Position numbers and translations under genes: made by a program. A stretch of 64,000 nucleotides of DNA from Pseudomonas karstica (lineage in GTDB: Bacteria > Pseudomonadota > Gammaproteobacteria > Pseudomonadales > Pseudomonadaceae): positions 186,001 through 250,000 of the forward strand of contig NZ_WLYI01000002.1 in assembly GCF_009707515.1 (NCBI RefSeq), in the 5' to 3' direction. This document shows positions 36,783-45,354 of the stretch, in pieces; the stretch's first letter is position 1, and every line of letters begins with the position of its first letter. Under the pieces are notes generated by a model. It was given only the letters and a program-made list of their open reading frames with translations. It searched no databases and was not told where the DNA came from.

Positions 36783-37235
36783 TTATTGACCTTTCAAGAG
36801 CGTGTTGGCGGCGCCGGAAATCTGCGTCGCGCCACGAACGACCATCTGAGTTTCAATGGAGTAATCGAACATGCGGCCCAATGATTGGACGATTTGGTCG
36901 ATCTGTTGATCTGCAACCTTTGTTGCCGGCTCGCCCGCAGCGGCACCATTGGGTAGCGATGCGAATTGTTGGGTGCCGGCAGGTGCCACAGCGTTGCCAA
37001 CCATAGGCCCATTGGTCAGCGCATCGGCACGTTTGGAGAAGTTTTGCGAGCGGTCGATGAAGCCGTTCAGGCGCTCCATCAGGCCTTCACCTATTTGCTG
37101 CGGGCCGGCGCCAGCAGGCATGCCCTTGGCGCTGTCAGTCATGTGTTCGAACAGGTTCTGGGAGGCCTGCAGATCGACCTGCCCCCCTGACGGCGGCAGG
37201 GCCGCCGTGGCTGTTGTTGCGAGACTTACAGTCAT
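36783..37235 (-). CDS. sctI: Putative inner rod protein SctI (NolB position)
   Basis: 150 residues, just upstream of sctJ, the place of nolB in rhizobia and of the inner rod gene elsewhere. The C-terminal 35 residues (SLGRMFDYSIETQMVVRGAT, then QISGAANTLLKGQ) match the conserved tail of SctI proteins, which polymerise inside the basal body. The N-terminal half is variable and rich in Ala, Gly and Pro. Call from tail and position. Confidence 0.7.
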   Translation of the reverse strand: MTVSLATTATAALPPSGGQVDLQASQNLFEHMTDSAKGMPAGAGPQQIGEGLMERLNGFIDRSQNFSKRADALTNGPMVGNAVAPAGTQQFASLPNGAAAGEPATKVADQQIDQIVQSLGRMFDYSIETQMVVRGATQISGAANTLLKGQ

Positions 37236-37244
37236 GGCGTGGGC

Positions 37245-37457
37245 CTATTCGTCGTCGTCCGACTGGGCTTCGTTCAGGATTTCCTGGGCACGAGGCATGA
37301 TGATGAACTGGCCACCGATAGTAACGGCCTGAGTGATCAGGGCCTCGGTGAGCTCTTCATCGCTCAGCTCGCTCTTGGCGTTGTCCACAGCGGCATTGAA
37401 CTGCGCTTCAGAGCTGGCAGTAACAGCGGTGTTTTCGCCGATAGGGGTGACTGACAT
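37245..37457 (-). CDS. Small acidic protein in the type III cluster, possible early substrate
   Basis: 70 residues behind AAAGGAGAG, starting MSVTPIGENTAVTASSEAQF and ending in EAQSDDDE. Its centre, ITQAVTIGGQFIIMPRAQEI, is amphipathic. Size and position before sctI suit a pilus/needle subunit or early secreted protein, but the acidic tail is unlike known needle proteins. No family recognised with confidence. Confidence 0.6.
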   Translation of the reverse strand: MSVTPIGENTAVTASSEAQFNAAVDNAKSELSDEELTEALITQAVTIGGQFIIMPRAQEILNEAQSDDDE

Positions 37458-37522
37458 GGTGACTCTCCTTTACTGGGTTGATGAAAGATCGAACGGATAA
37501 TTGAGCCTACAGGCCTGTGCTT

Positions 37523-38122
37523 TCATTCTTGTGTCACTGCACCGCCCCTGAATACACGCACGCCGCGCTCGCGGGTCGCCGCCATCGGCGTCGACGTAAG
37601 CTGCTGGTTTTGGTGCTGCTCGATCATGGCCAGCCAGGCCGGCGGCCCGGAGACGAACAACTCATCGCCATCGGGCCCGGTGCGCACTGACATAGGCTTG
37701 CCATACACATCCCGGCTGGCGACGTACGCCTGTAATTGCTCCAGCTGCCGACCATGGACCTTGAATATTCGCGTATCGGTTTCGGCGTCGGCGGTGAGGT
37801 AAAGCACATTGCCGTCGAAGTACCAGGCCAGCCCGTTGAAGTCGCACAGCGCCGCCAGGAAATCCCCGGCAGTTTCGGCGCGTACCCGGCTGCGCGACTG
37901 GCCACGCACCTTGTCCGACATGACCACGCTCAGGCCCATGTTATGGCCGAACTCTTCCAGCGCACCGCGCACGTCCTGCTCGACCAGCACATAGGCATAG
38001 GGCCGAGTGAACCAGCTCGGCTGCCGGTTGGCAGGGTCCGCTTCAGTGGGATTGGCGGCCAGCGAGTTAAGCGCCGCCATCACCAACGCCAGACCGACAG
38101 CAGCCAGTGTCAGGTTGCGCAT
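37523..38122 (-). CDS. sctC1: N-terminal secretin subunit of split SctC (NolW/HrcC1-like)
   Basis: 199 residues from the ATG at 38122. After a signal peptide (LAAVGLALVMAALNSLAA) come the N0 domain (YAYVLVEQDVRGALEEFGHN, MGLSVVMSDKVRG) and an N1-like part (LEQLQAYVASRDVYGKPMSV). It ends before any pore-forming secretin domain. Rhizobial and P. syringae Rhc systems also split the secretin this way, with this part called NolW or HrcC1. The pore part is encoded separately at 39523-40857. Confidence 0.85.
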   Translation of the reverse strand: MRNLTLAAVGLALVMAALNSLAANPTEADPANRQPSWFTRPYAYVLVEQDVRGALEEFGHNMGLSVVMSDKVRGQSRSRVRAETAGDFLAALCDFNGLAWYFDGNVLYLTADAETDTRIFKVHGRQLEQLQAYVASRDVYGKPMSVRTGPDGDELFVSGPPAWLAMIEQHQNQQLTSTPMAATRERGVRVFRGGAVTQE

Positions 38123-38289
38123 GAAATTGCTCCCCACAACCGACCTGATGTCCTGACCCGAGCAAAAAAACGCTGTTTTTTACGAATCATGTCAAGAAGA
38201 TGACTTAAACGTCGGGCAACCTGTCGGGTCTGAGTGATCAACACTCCTTGGTTTTTCCCTCTGCAAAATTCGCCGAAAGAGCTCTGTTC

Positions 38290-39072
38290 ATGCCAAATCG
38301 TTTTGCCTACACATCGTTGTTGCTTGCCAGCGTCATGCTTGCTTCCTGCGCCAACCAACCGATCTCCGATGGCAGCTACCAGCGCTACATGCAACTGGCC
38401 GGCGACCTGCAAAAACGCGGTGATGCAGGATCTGCCGCGTCCTTGTACGAAAAAGCCACCCAGGAATCGGACGCCCAGATCGAGTCCTGGTTGAAGTTGG
38501 GCGAGGCTCGCCTGGCCAGCGGCGATGCGCGTGCCGCCGAGCGCGCCTACCAGCAAGCGCTGGAACGCCAACCCGACAGTGCCGCGGGATTGCTCGGCGT
38601 CGGCACTGCCCAACTGCGCCAGGGCAAACTGGAGCGAGCGATCACCTCCCTGACCCAGGCCAGCGCGGGCAACGATGGCCCCGAAGCATTCAACCGCCTG
38701 GGTGTGGCGCAGATGCTGCGTGGCCAGCCAGCGGCGGCCCAGGTGGCATTCACCCAAAGCCTGGTCCTGGTTCCCACCAACCTGGATACCCAATGCAACC
38801 TGGCACTCGCCTACGCGTTGGGCGGCCAGTCGCAACAGGCGCTGCAAACCATCAAGACGGTACGCGAGTCGCCCCGCGCCCAGGCCAGCCACCAACGCAA
38901 CGCCCTGCTGGTCATGGTGTTGACCGGCCACGAAAAAGTCCTCAAGACCCAGAGCCTGGAAGACATCACGCCCAAGCAATACACCCGGCTGCTGACCGAG
39001 GCCCGACGCATCAAGGCCATCCAAGACCCTGTGATCCAGGCCCGTGAGCTGGGGCTGGTCGGCAGCCGCTGA
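38290..39072 (+). CDS. TadD-like TPR lipoprotein
   Basis: 260 residues from the ATG at 38290 (MPNRFAYTSLLLASVMLASC); the cysteine is a lipobox residue. At least four TPR-type repeats follow (LYEKATQESDAQIESWLKLG, AERAYQQALERQPDSAAGLL, then AQVAFTQSLVLVPTNLDTQC). It is the only plus-strand gene in the secretion cluster and lies between the two secretin genes. TadD-like TPR lipoproteins help assemble Tad pilus secretins, so it probably assists this secretin at the outer membrane. A divergent promoter must lie at 38123-38289. Confidence 0.8.
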   Translation: MPNRFAYTSLLLASVMLASCANQPISDGSYQRYMQLAGDLQKRGDAGSAASLYEKATQESDAQIESWLKLGEARLASGDARAAERAYQQALERQPDSAAGLLGVGTAQLRQGKLERAITSLTQASAGNDGPEAFNRLGVAQMLRGQPAAAQVAFTQSLVLVPTNLDTQCNLALAYALGGQSQQALQTIKTVRESPRAQASHQRNALLVMVLTGHEKVLKTQSLEDITPKQYTRLLTEARRIKAIQDPVIQARELGLVGSR

Positions 39073-39083
39073 GCCAAAATGCT

Positions 39084-39509
39084 TCATTGACCCTCCTGCT
39101 TGTCGGCCTTGGCCTGCTGTTCGGCCAACCGCCGGCGCAGCTCTTCACGATCGTAACCTTCGATGTAGACCTGGGCTGCCCGGCCAACCGGAGCGGCCAT
39201 GGTTGGGCCGGTCGCCCGGCCCTCGATCAGGTCCGAAGGCTGCTCGACCATCTGCAACAACACCAGGTTATTCGCACAACCCGGCGACAGCAGGTGCGAG
39301 TAGGCCCCTGCATCGGTATAGAAGCTGTCTTCGACCGGTGGTTCGAGGCAAGCCACTGGCACCCGTTCAATGCGACCATCGGCCCGGATGAAGGCCTGGT
39401 AGTCCGGCGAATAACTCACCGGATCAAGCTGCGTTTTGCAGGCAGCCAGTAGCCAGAGCACGCCGAACAGCAGAGCGGTCAGGGGCAGATGGGACGGTTG
39501 AGGGTTCAT
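39084..39509 (-). CDS. CpaD-like lipoprotein
   Basis: 141 residues from the ATG at 39509 behind AGGAG (6-nt spacing). A lipoprotein signal ends LWLLAACKTQ. The C-terminal half, HLLSPGCANNLVLLQMVEQP then SDLIEGRATGP, matches the conserved GC-N-NLA-MV-P-DLI pattern of Tad pilus CpaD proteins. CpaD proteins bind outer-membrane secretin complexes in Tad pili. Here the gene follows the CpaC-like secretin by 13 bp, so it is probably its pilotin-like or stabilising partner. Confidence 0.75.
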   Translation of the reverse strand: MNPQPSHLPLTALLFGVLWLLAACKTQLDPVSYSPDYQAFIRADGRIERVPVACLEPPVEDSFYTDAGAYSHLLSPGCANNLVLLQMVEQPSDLIEGRATGPTMAAPVGRAAQVYIEGYDREELRRRLAEQQAKADKQEGQ

Positions 39510-39522
39510 GCTCGCTCCTGGC

Positions 39523-40857
39523 TCAATTGATGTAGAAACCAAACATGTCGCTACTGCGCGGCCCGCCAGGCGTGTTGGTCGCGCCCGTGAGCTGGGCATC
39601 AAGCGGCGTGGCCAGGGCGCGCGTGCGAACCGGTTCTACCAGGTACGGAGTGATCAGGATCACCAATTCGGTTTCGTTGCGCTGAAAGCGCTTGGAGCGG
39701 AATAGATTGCCCAGGATTGGCATCTCGCCCAGCATCGGCACTTTCTCGATGTCCTGGGTGCTCTCGCGCTGGAACAATCCGGCAATGGCGAAGGTCTGGC
39801 CACTGCCAACCTCGACACGGGTATCGGCACGCCGCACCCGGAACGACGGTACCTGGTAGCCGCCGACAGACACGGTGCTGGAGCCCATCAGGCTGCTGAC
39901 TTCCGGGCGCACTTGCAGGGCGATGCGGCCGTTGGGCAGCAGGGTCGGGTTGAACATCAGCGAAACACCGTAGGGCTTGTATTCGATCCCTACGGTGTCG
40001 CGGTTCACCGGCACCGGCACTGCGACCTCGCCTCCGGCCAGGAAGCTGGCTGTCTGGCCGGTCATGGCGGTGATGTTGGGTTCGGCGAGGATTTCCAGGA
40101 TGCCATTGCTTTGCAACGCTTCGAGCATCGCATCGATGTTGACGTTGCCCGAAGCCAGCCCGGCGCTGACCACGTTGGAGGCGCCAGAAGCCGCGCTGGA
40201 CGCCAGGGCGCCGCCAGTCAACAGGCCAAAGGAAAAGGTGCCGTTGTTGAACAGGGCATTCCAATTCACCCCGTAGCGCAGCAACTCCGAGCGCGAGACT
40301 TCGGCGAAACGCACCCGCAGGTTGACCTGGGCCGAGCCTGAGTAGGAGGCCGTGTTGAGGGCAGGACCAAAGTCCTGGCCTTCAGTGTTGAGCAGGCTGT
40401 TGAGGTCGGTTGCTTCGCCGACGCTGTTGACCATGCCACTGGTCACCATGCGGTTGCCGACGGCGCTCACCTGCACATTGCTCCCGGGGTGCAGGTCTTT
40501 CAACGGGCGGATCACTGCCTGGGTGCCTCGGTTGATTGCCAGGCTCAGGCTGGCCAGCTCTTCACCCTCGGCGTCCAGGGCAATCAGGCTGGTTTGCCCG
40601 GGCGTCTTGCCGAACACATAGATCACACCAGGCGAAACCACCTGCAGATCAGCGATGCCAGGCTCTGCGACCAGAACCGACTCGACCGGGCCCTGGAAAT
40701 GCAGGATGCGACCTTCGCCCTGGGCCAGATCCAGGGTGGCCCTGCTGCCCAGGGCGATGTCCTGTGCCCTGGCCAGTTGCGGCAGCAGTACGACTGACAC
40801 CACAGTGACCCAGAAACCGAAATACACAGGCACGCGCCACAGCGCAAAACACATCAT
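39523..40857 (-). CDS. sctC2: Secretin, CpaC-like, pore part of split SctC
   Basis: 444 residues with a signal peptide. The N-terminal domain (LHFQGPVESVLVAEPGIADL, VVSPGVIYVFGKTPGQTSLI) is the CpaC pilus-type N domain, not the usual type III N0-N1. The secretin domain is complete: VRFAEVSRSELLRYGVNW, LAEPNITAMTGQTASFLAGG, PEVSSLMGS, FAIAGLFQRESTQDIEKVPM and ELVILITPYLVEPV. It should form the outer-membrane ring of the injectisome. Similarity to Tad secretins fits the published view that Rhizobium-type systems recruited their secretin from Tad pili. Shares one base with sctV. Confidence 0.9.
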   Translation of the reverse strand: MMCFALWRVPVYFGFWVTVVSVVLLPQLARAQDIALGSRATLDLAQGEGRILHFQGPVESVLVAEPGIADLQVVSPGVIYVFGKTPGQTSLIALDAEGEELASLSLAINRGTQAVIRPLKDLHPGSNVQVSAVGNRMVTSGMVNSVGEATDLNSLLNTEGQDFGPALNTASYSGSAQVNLRVRFAEVSRSELLRYGVNWNALFNNGTFSFGLLTGGALASSAASGASNVVSAGLASGNVNIDAMLEALQSNGILEILAEPNITAMTGQTASFLAGGEVAVPVPVNRDTVGIEYKPYGVSLMFNPTLLPNGRIALQVRPEVSSLMGSSTVSVGGYQVPSFRVRRADTRVEVGSGQTFAIAGLFQRESTQDIEKVPMLGEMPILGNLFRSKRFQRNETELVILITPYLVEPVRTRALATPLDAQLTGATNTPGGPRSSDMFGFYIN

Positions 40858-42992
40858 TAAGCAGTCGCCATTGAAGTAAGGGAGACATCACCGGCGGACC
40901 GGCGGTCGGTAGTTTCAGTCAAGCTGATGGAGCCGATGGCCTGCAGGTTGTACTCACCGGCCAGCTCGCGGAACGACAGCACCGCCAACTCCAGCTCACC
41001 ACGCAGCACCAGCCGACGCAGGCTGCGACGCAAATCGGGGTGTACCAACAGGACGCTGCGATCACCTTCGGCCAGGTGCCCGCAAACGGCACGCAATTGG
41101 ATCAATAATGAACGGCTGGCATGCTCGTTGAGCAACTCGCGCGGGTTGTCGGCTCGGCGCAGGTAAGCACGCAACTGCTCTTCCACCCCGGGGGTCAGCA
41201 CGAAGGCGGTGATGACACGGTTACGGTCGGCGTACTGGTGGCTGATCTGCCGCGCCAGGCTGGCGCGCAGGTGATCGGCCAGGCGCGCGGCATCCGGCTC
41301 ACGGGCGCCCCACTCGACCATCGCTTCGAGCAAGGCGCGCTGGTTGCGGATCGACACACCCTCGGCAATCAACAGACGCAGGGTTTCAGCCAGGCGCTGC
41401 AAGGGCACGTTGCGTAATACTTCCTTGACCAACTCGTCATAGCTGGCTTCCATGCGCTCCAGAATCCTGCGGGTTTCCTGAATGCCCAGGAAGCTCGCAG
41501 CATTACGGCGCAGGCTGCGCTCGATGATCCCTCGCAGGACTTCGGCGACGCTGAGAAAGCCGATACCGGCCTCCTCCAGTAGCCCCTGGTGAGTGCGCTC
41601 GATCCATTGCGCCGCACGGCTGTGCAGCGGCGACGGTGCCTCCAGCGCAGGGATTTCCAGTAGCTGGACGTGCACCAGGTCGTCCTTGAGCATCAAGCAA
41701 CCGACCGGTAACTCGCCCTCGCTGATCGGCACACCCTCGAGTTCGACCACAAAGCCGTTGGCGGGCAGGTTGCGGTCGATGTAGATGTCCGGCACCGGCA
41801 CCTCGATCCCCAGGTCGCCGCGAAGCTCATGGCACAAGGCTTCGATGCGCTGGCGCAACGGCAGTTCGGGTGCCACCTGGGCCACTTCCAGGCCGATGCT
41901 CAGCAGCACGCGGCTGTCCAATGGCTTAGCCAGGGTTTCGTACTGCTCGACCGGTTCGTCTTCAAGCACCGCGACTTCACTGGCCCCTTCCACCACCTCA
42001 GCCTGGGGCGTCTTGTCGCGGCGGTAGACCATGAATGCGGCCCCCCCCAGCAACGCCGACAGCCCGATAAATACAATGGCGGGAAAGCCCGGCAACAACG
42101 CCACGCCCAACAGGATCAAAGCAGTCAAGCCCAGGGCCTGGGCGCTATAACCCAACTGATGAAGAATCTCATTGCCCAGGTTGCCTTCGGTAGTGCCACT
42201 GTTGACCCGGGTCACCACCATACCGGCCGCGACCGAGATCAACAGGGCCGGGATCTGGGCGATCAGGCCGTCGCCGACGGTCAGCAGCGAATAGGTGTGC
42301 GCCGCATCGGCGAACGACATATCCCGCTCGACCATGCCGATCATCATGCCGCCCAGCAGGTTGACCGCCAGGATCACCAGGCTGGCAATCGCATCGCCCT
42401 TGACGAATTTCATGGCGCCATCCATTGCGCCGAACATCTGGCTTTCACGCTCCAGACGTGAGCGTCGACGGCGGGCTTCATGCTGATCGATATCGCCGTT
42501 GCGCAAGTCGTTGTCGATGCTCATCTGCTTGCCTGGCATGGCATCCAGAGTGAAGCGCGCCGCGACCTCGGCCACGCGTTCGGCACCTTTGGTGATCACC
42601 ACGAACTGGGCCACGGTGATGATCAGGAAGACCACCAAACCAACCACGACTTGGCCTGCGATGACAAAATCGCCAAACGCCTTGACGATGTGCCCGGCGT
42701 TGCCATCGAGCAGGATCAGGCGCGTGGTGGTGATCGACAGGGACAGGCGAAACAGGGTACTTAGCAGGATCAGCGGCGGCAGTGCCGAGAACTCCACCGA
42801 GTGCTTGATGTAGAAGGCGACGATGAGGATCAGGAGGCTCAGCGAGATGTTCAGGGCGATAAGCGTATCCACCAGCCAGGTTGGCAGCGGAATAATCATC
42901 ATCACGATAGCCATCAACATGAAGACGACGACAATCACGTCGCTGCGCTGGGCGGCCATGCGAGCCAATGCGTTGAGGCGGTCGAGGAACAT
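40857..42992 (-). CDS. sctV: Type III export gate protein SctV
   Basis: 711 residues from the ATG at 42992, which overlaps the previous stop as TAATG; the in-frame start at 43034 would add residues not found in the family. Eight membrane segments fill the first half (VVVFMLMAIVMMIIPLPTWL), with the signature GAMDGAMKFVKGDAIASLVI. The C-terminal cytoplasmic domain (LEVPIS-like region GIEVPVPDIYIDRNLP; RNAASFLGIQETRRILERME) docks substrates. It forms the nonameric gate of the export apparatus. Confidence 0.95.
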   Translation of the reverse strand: MFLDRLNALARMAAQRSDVIVVVFMLMAIVMMIIPLPTWLVDTLIALNISLSLLILIVAFYIKHSVEFSALPPLILLSTLFRLSLSITTTRLILLDGNAGHIVKAFGDFVIAGQVVVGLVVFLIITVAQFVVITKGAERVAEVAARFTLDAMPGKQMSIDNDLRNGDIDQHEARRRRSRLERESQMFGAMDGAMKFVKGDAIASLVILAVNLLGGMMIGMVERDMSFADAAHTYSLLTVGDGLIAQIPALLISVAAGMVVTRVNSGTTEGNLGNEILHQLGYSAQALGLTALILLGVALLPGFPAIVFIGLSALLGGAAFMVYRRDKTPQAEVVEGASEVAVLEDEPVEQYETLAKPLDSRVLLSIGLEVAQVAPELPLRQRIEALCHELRGDLGIEVPVPDIYIDRNLPANGFVVELEGVPISEGELPVGCLMLKDDLVHVQLLEIPALEAPSPLHSRAAQWIERTHQGLLEEAGIGFLSVAEVLRGIIERSLRRNAASFLGIQETRRILERMEASYDELVKEVLRNVPLQRLAETLRLLIAEGVSIRNQRALLEAMVEWGAREPDAARLADHLRASLARQISHQYADRNRVITAFVLTPGVEEQLRAYLRRADNPRELLNEHASRSLLIQLRAVCGHLAEGDRSVLLVHPDLRRSLRRLVLRGELELAVLSFRELAGEYNLQAIGSISLTETTDRRSAGDVSLTSMATA

Positions 42993-43327
42993 TATTGCGC
43001 GGCTCTGCGGGCGGTCAGGTAACGTTTGAAACATTGACGCGCCTCATCCTTGCGCCCGCCGCTCCATAGCGCACGGCTGCGCAACAACCAAAGGCCAGAG
43101 GACTCCCCTTCCAGTTCGACCATGCGGTCCAGCGCCGACAGTGCGCGCTCGGCCTGGCCGCTGTCGGTAAAGGCCATGACCAGATTTCGCAGCAACATAG
43201 TGTCGTCGGGCGCCATCTGGACGGCGATCAACAGCAGCACCAAGGCACGCTGCGACTGGCCGCTGCGGCGATACAACTCGCCCATGCCCTTGAGCAGATC
43301 GACGCAGTCCTGTTCCTGACGATTCAT
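42992..43327 (-). CDS. Small TPR protein, SctY-like chaperone
   Basis: 111 residues made of about three TPR units (ELYRRSGQSQRALVLLLIAVQ, LLRNLVMAFTDSGQAERALS, LWLLRSRALWSGGRKDEARQ). Size, fold and position directly before sctV match YscY-type proteins, which bind the neighbouring YscX. Rhizobial clusters have a similar TPR gene (y4yS) here. Coupled to sctV by TAATG. Confidence 0.7.
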   Translation of the reverse strand: MNRQEQDCVDLLKGMGELYRRSGQSQRALVLLLIAVQMAPDDTMLLRNLVMAFTDSGQAERALSALDRMVELEGESSGLWLLRSRALWSGGRKDEARQCFKRYLTARRAAQ

Positions 43328-43686
43328 GACTCGATCACCTGGGCGCGTTGCTCTTCGAGCAAGCTGCGCAGGGCGATTTCTTCGCTGATCAGTTCATGAG
43401 CCAACGCCTTGATTTCGGGCTCGGCATCCAGGGTGGGGATCACGTTGTCCAAGACGTATTCGAGAATTTCCATTGAGCGGCGACTGCCGAACAACTCGGC
43501 CGTCATGCCCTCAACGAGGCCCGACTGCTCAACCTCGGCACGCAGCGAACGACGTGCCGACACCGCACGCTGGCCCAGCACCGCCTCGAAGCGTCCACCT
43601 TGGCGCGCTTTGGTCGGCTGGACGCTGTCTACCGCCGGGGTTCTTTCGGCGGTTGTCGGTAAGGGAGCACCTGGGTCGATTCTCAT
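43324..43686 (-). CDS. Small protein, SctX-like by position
   Basis: 120 residues, overlapping both neighbours by 4 bp. A helical C-terminal half (MEILEYVLDNVIPTLDAEPE, LAHELISEEIALRSLLEEQR) follows a basic, flexible N-terminal part. Length and pairing with a TPR partner just before sctV parallel YscX-YscY. Sequence similarity was not verified, so the name is inference. Confidence 0.5.
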   Translation of the reverse strand: MRIDPGAPLPTTAERTPAVDSVQPTKARQGGRFEAVLGQRAVSARRSLRAEVEQSGLVEGMTAELFGSRRSMEILEYVLDNVIPTLDAEPEIKALAHELISEEIALRSLLEEQRAQVIES

Positions 43687-44621
43687 AAGGTGAGCGTGAA
43701 CCTTTCTTCACCACGGGCGAGAATCACCTCATGGTTCTCGATGCGCTCAAGTATCCAATTGTCGGCCAGCGCAGCCCCTGGAAACAGGCGCTCGCCGTTG
43801 TCGTTGATCACGTACGGGTTATCGCCGAACCACACCGCCTGAAAACGCACACGGGGCTTGGCGATTTCGTTGCGGGCCACCACACCGGGGAGCAACATAA
43901 CCTGTTGGCCAAAGTGGCTATCAAAGGCTTGCTGCAAACCAAGCCACTGGCTTTTCTGGGTCGGGCCATAAGACCCATGGGCACTGAGCTGGCCATCGAC
44001 CTCGCTGACCTTGATCTGGTGCAGGCCTGACCTGGCAAGCTGCTGTTCGAGCCAAGCCCTGGCCTGTACGACGGTCTGCGTCGATTCATGGGGCACGGCC
44101 AGCGCAGCGGCTTTATCAGCGGTGTTCAACGCCTGCGGCTCGCCCCGAAAGGCAAAGGCGCCCACGCACAGGAACATCAGCAGCAAGGCGATGATCCACC
44201 GCGGCTTGCGCTGCCAGGCGGATGCTCTAGCTGGAGCCGCTATCGGCTCCAGGCATGCGGTGTCGCGATGGAGCGTCAGGCAGGCTTCGCCGATGCGGAT
44301 GCCCACGGGCAAGTGCGCACGATGCCCCTTGCCCGCAGGAATGAGAATTTCCCGGCCACGGGGACCGCACACGAACACGTCGCCGCCAATCGCCTCGACG
44401 GCCACCTGGCCATCGGTGAAACGCAGTGCCATATGACGTTCGGCAATGCCTGCGTCGCTGAGCAACAGATCAGCATTTTCGGCACAGCCAAGAATATAGA
44501 TGGGCTTGTCCAGGGGCAGGCAACCCCCCTGATGCAGGCCGCGGGTGATACCAAGCACTGGCAGCCCTTTGCCCGTAGCGGCTGCGGTTGGGATCGCGGC
44601 GAAGAAAGTCAAGGCCGTCAT
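43683..44621 (-). CDS. sctD: Type III inner-membrane ring protein SctD
   Basis: 312 residues. An N-terminal FHA-like domain (YILGCAENADLLLSDAGIAE, RHMALRFTDGQVAVEAIGG) is followed by one membrane segment near residues 140-158 (WIIALLLMFLCVGAFAF) and periplasmic ring-building domains. This is the SctD/YscD/HrpQ layout. First gene of the run that continues through sctV to the CpaD-like gene. Confidence 0.85.
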   Translation of the reverse strand: MTALTFFAAIPTAAATGKGLPVLGITRGLHQGGCLPLDKPIYILGCAENADLLLSDAGIAERHMALRFTDGQVAVEAIGGDVFVCGPRGREILIPAGKGHRAHLPVGIRIGEACLTLHRDTACLEPIAAPARASAWQRKPRWIIALLLMFLCVGAFAFRGEPQALNTADKAAALAVPHESTQTVVQARAWLEQQLARSGLHQIKVSEVDGQLSAHGSYGPTQKSQWLGLQQAFDSHFGQQVMLLPGVVARNEIAKPRVRFQAVWFGDNPYVINDNGERLFPGAALADNWILERIENHEVILARGEERFTLTL

Positions 44622-44711
44622 GGTTGTATTTCCGGAATAAGGCGTGCGGACAAATACCTATGAGGCACAGATAGCGCTGTTATTTTTCAAGGTTCAGCAT
44701 CGCAGAACAGG

Positions 44712-44741
44712 CATGCAGGCAGCCGTGAGGCTGCCTGCATG
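44712..44741 (-). terminator. Strong hairpin after the 53-residue protein gene
   Basis: A perfect 13-bp stem (CATGCAGGCAGCC and GGCTGCCTGCATG, loop GTGA) begins 7 nt after the stop codon. There is no U-tract, so it may block 3'-end decay of a highly expressed short mRNA, or reduce read-through into sctD. Confidence 0.6.
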
Positions 44742-44747
44742 ACGGCA

Positions 44748-44909
44748 TCAGTTCTGAGGCCGTTGCTTGGTAGCGTCGAGCTCAGCTTTCTTAGCGGTGG
44801 ACAGCTCGGTGATCTTGGCCGACTTTTCGATCGCCATGTTGAAGGTGGCTTCCATTTTGGCGATAGCCGAGTCAGCGTTGCCGGAACTTACTGGGGTAGT
44901 CTCGCTCAT
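44748..44909 (-). CDS. 53-residue protein, candidate needle/pilus subunit or early substrate
   Basis: ATG at 44909 behind AGGAG (7-nt spacing). Short polar N-terminus (MSETTPVSSGNADSA), then one long helix (KMEATFNMAIEKSAKITELS, TAKKAELDATKQRPQN). The C-terminal 30 residues closely match those of the 154-residue protein at 49019-49483, including the terminal KQRPQN. Small size, a helix-only design and a stabilising hairpin after the stop suit a needle or pilus subunit, but the family is not recognised. Lies between the translocator and sctD genes. Confidence 0.7.
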   Translation of the reverse strand: MSETTPVSSGNADSAIAKMEATFNMAIEKSAKITELSTAKKAELDATKQRPQN

Positions 44910-45354
44910 GTTGGTTCTCCTAATCGGTGAGGAATACTTGCGCCGCCAAGCGGCCAACTAATGTTGCCAATCGAAGAATAGGGACTGAACATTACAGTTC
45001 AACGTCCAACAGGTGTTTTAATCTCAACGCCGATCATTATCTCGATCGGCCCAGCAGAATAAGCCCCGGGCCACGCGGCCCACCTATCATCCCTGGCAGG
45101 CAACCCAAGAGGCTCCTGCAGTAGATCAAAGTGCCAGACAGACTATGCCCCACCAGCAAAATCCAACAAAAAGTTCAAAACAACAATAAATCCCCATGGA
45201 TCTTTTTATACACAAAAGATCCATCGTTACTAACTAAGCATTGATGGCCAGTTGCAATCAACTCTACGTAAGTTATTTATCGTCACTCGATGCCACCTGA
45301 AAAAACGAGCGCAACTCAAGCCGTTACGCTCGCCAGCAGGCTCTCTGCCCGGAC
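44910..45354. other. Intergenic region between the translocator and the 53-residue gene
   Basis: 445 bp, AT-rich compared with the cluster, with no supported gene. It holds the hairpin at 45196-45224 and presumably a promoter for the 53-residue gene and sctD. No HrpL-type box was found by eye. Confidence 0.5.
45196..45224. terminator. Inverted repeat downstream of the translocator gene
   Basis: A perfect 11-bp stem, ATGGATCTTTT and AAAAGATCCAT, with a 7-nt loop, lies 131 bp after the translocator stop. It may be a terminator or an operator for the next transcript. Confidence 0.45.

Noticed and set aside
38110..39087. Minus-strand 325-codon frame opposite the TadD-like gene
   Set aside because: It would fit the strand of the cluster, but the plus strand shows a lipobox and TPR repeats, and this frame has no features.
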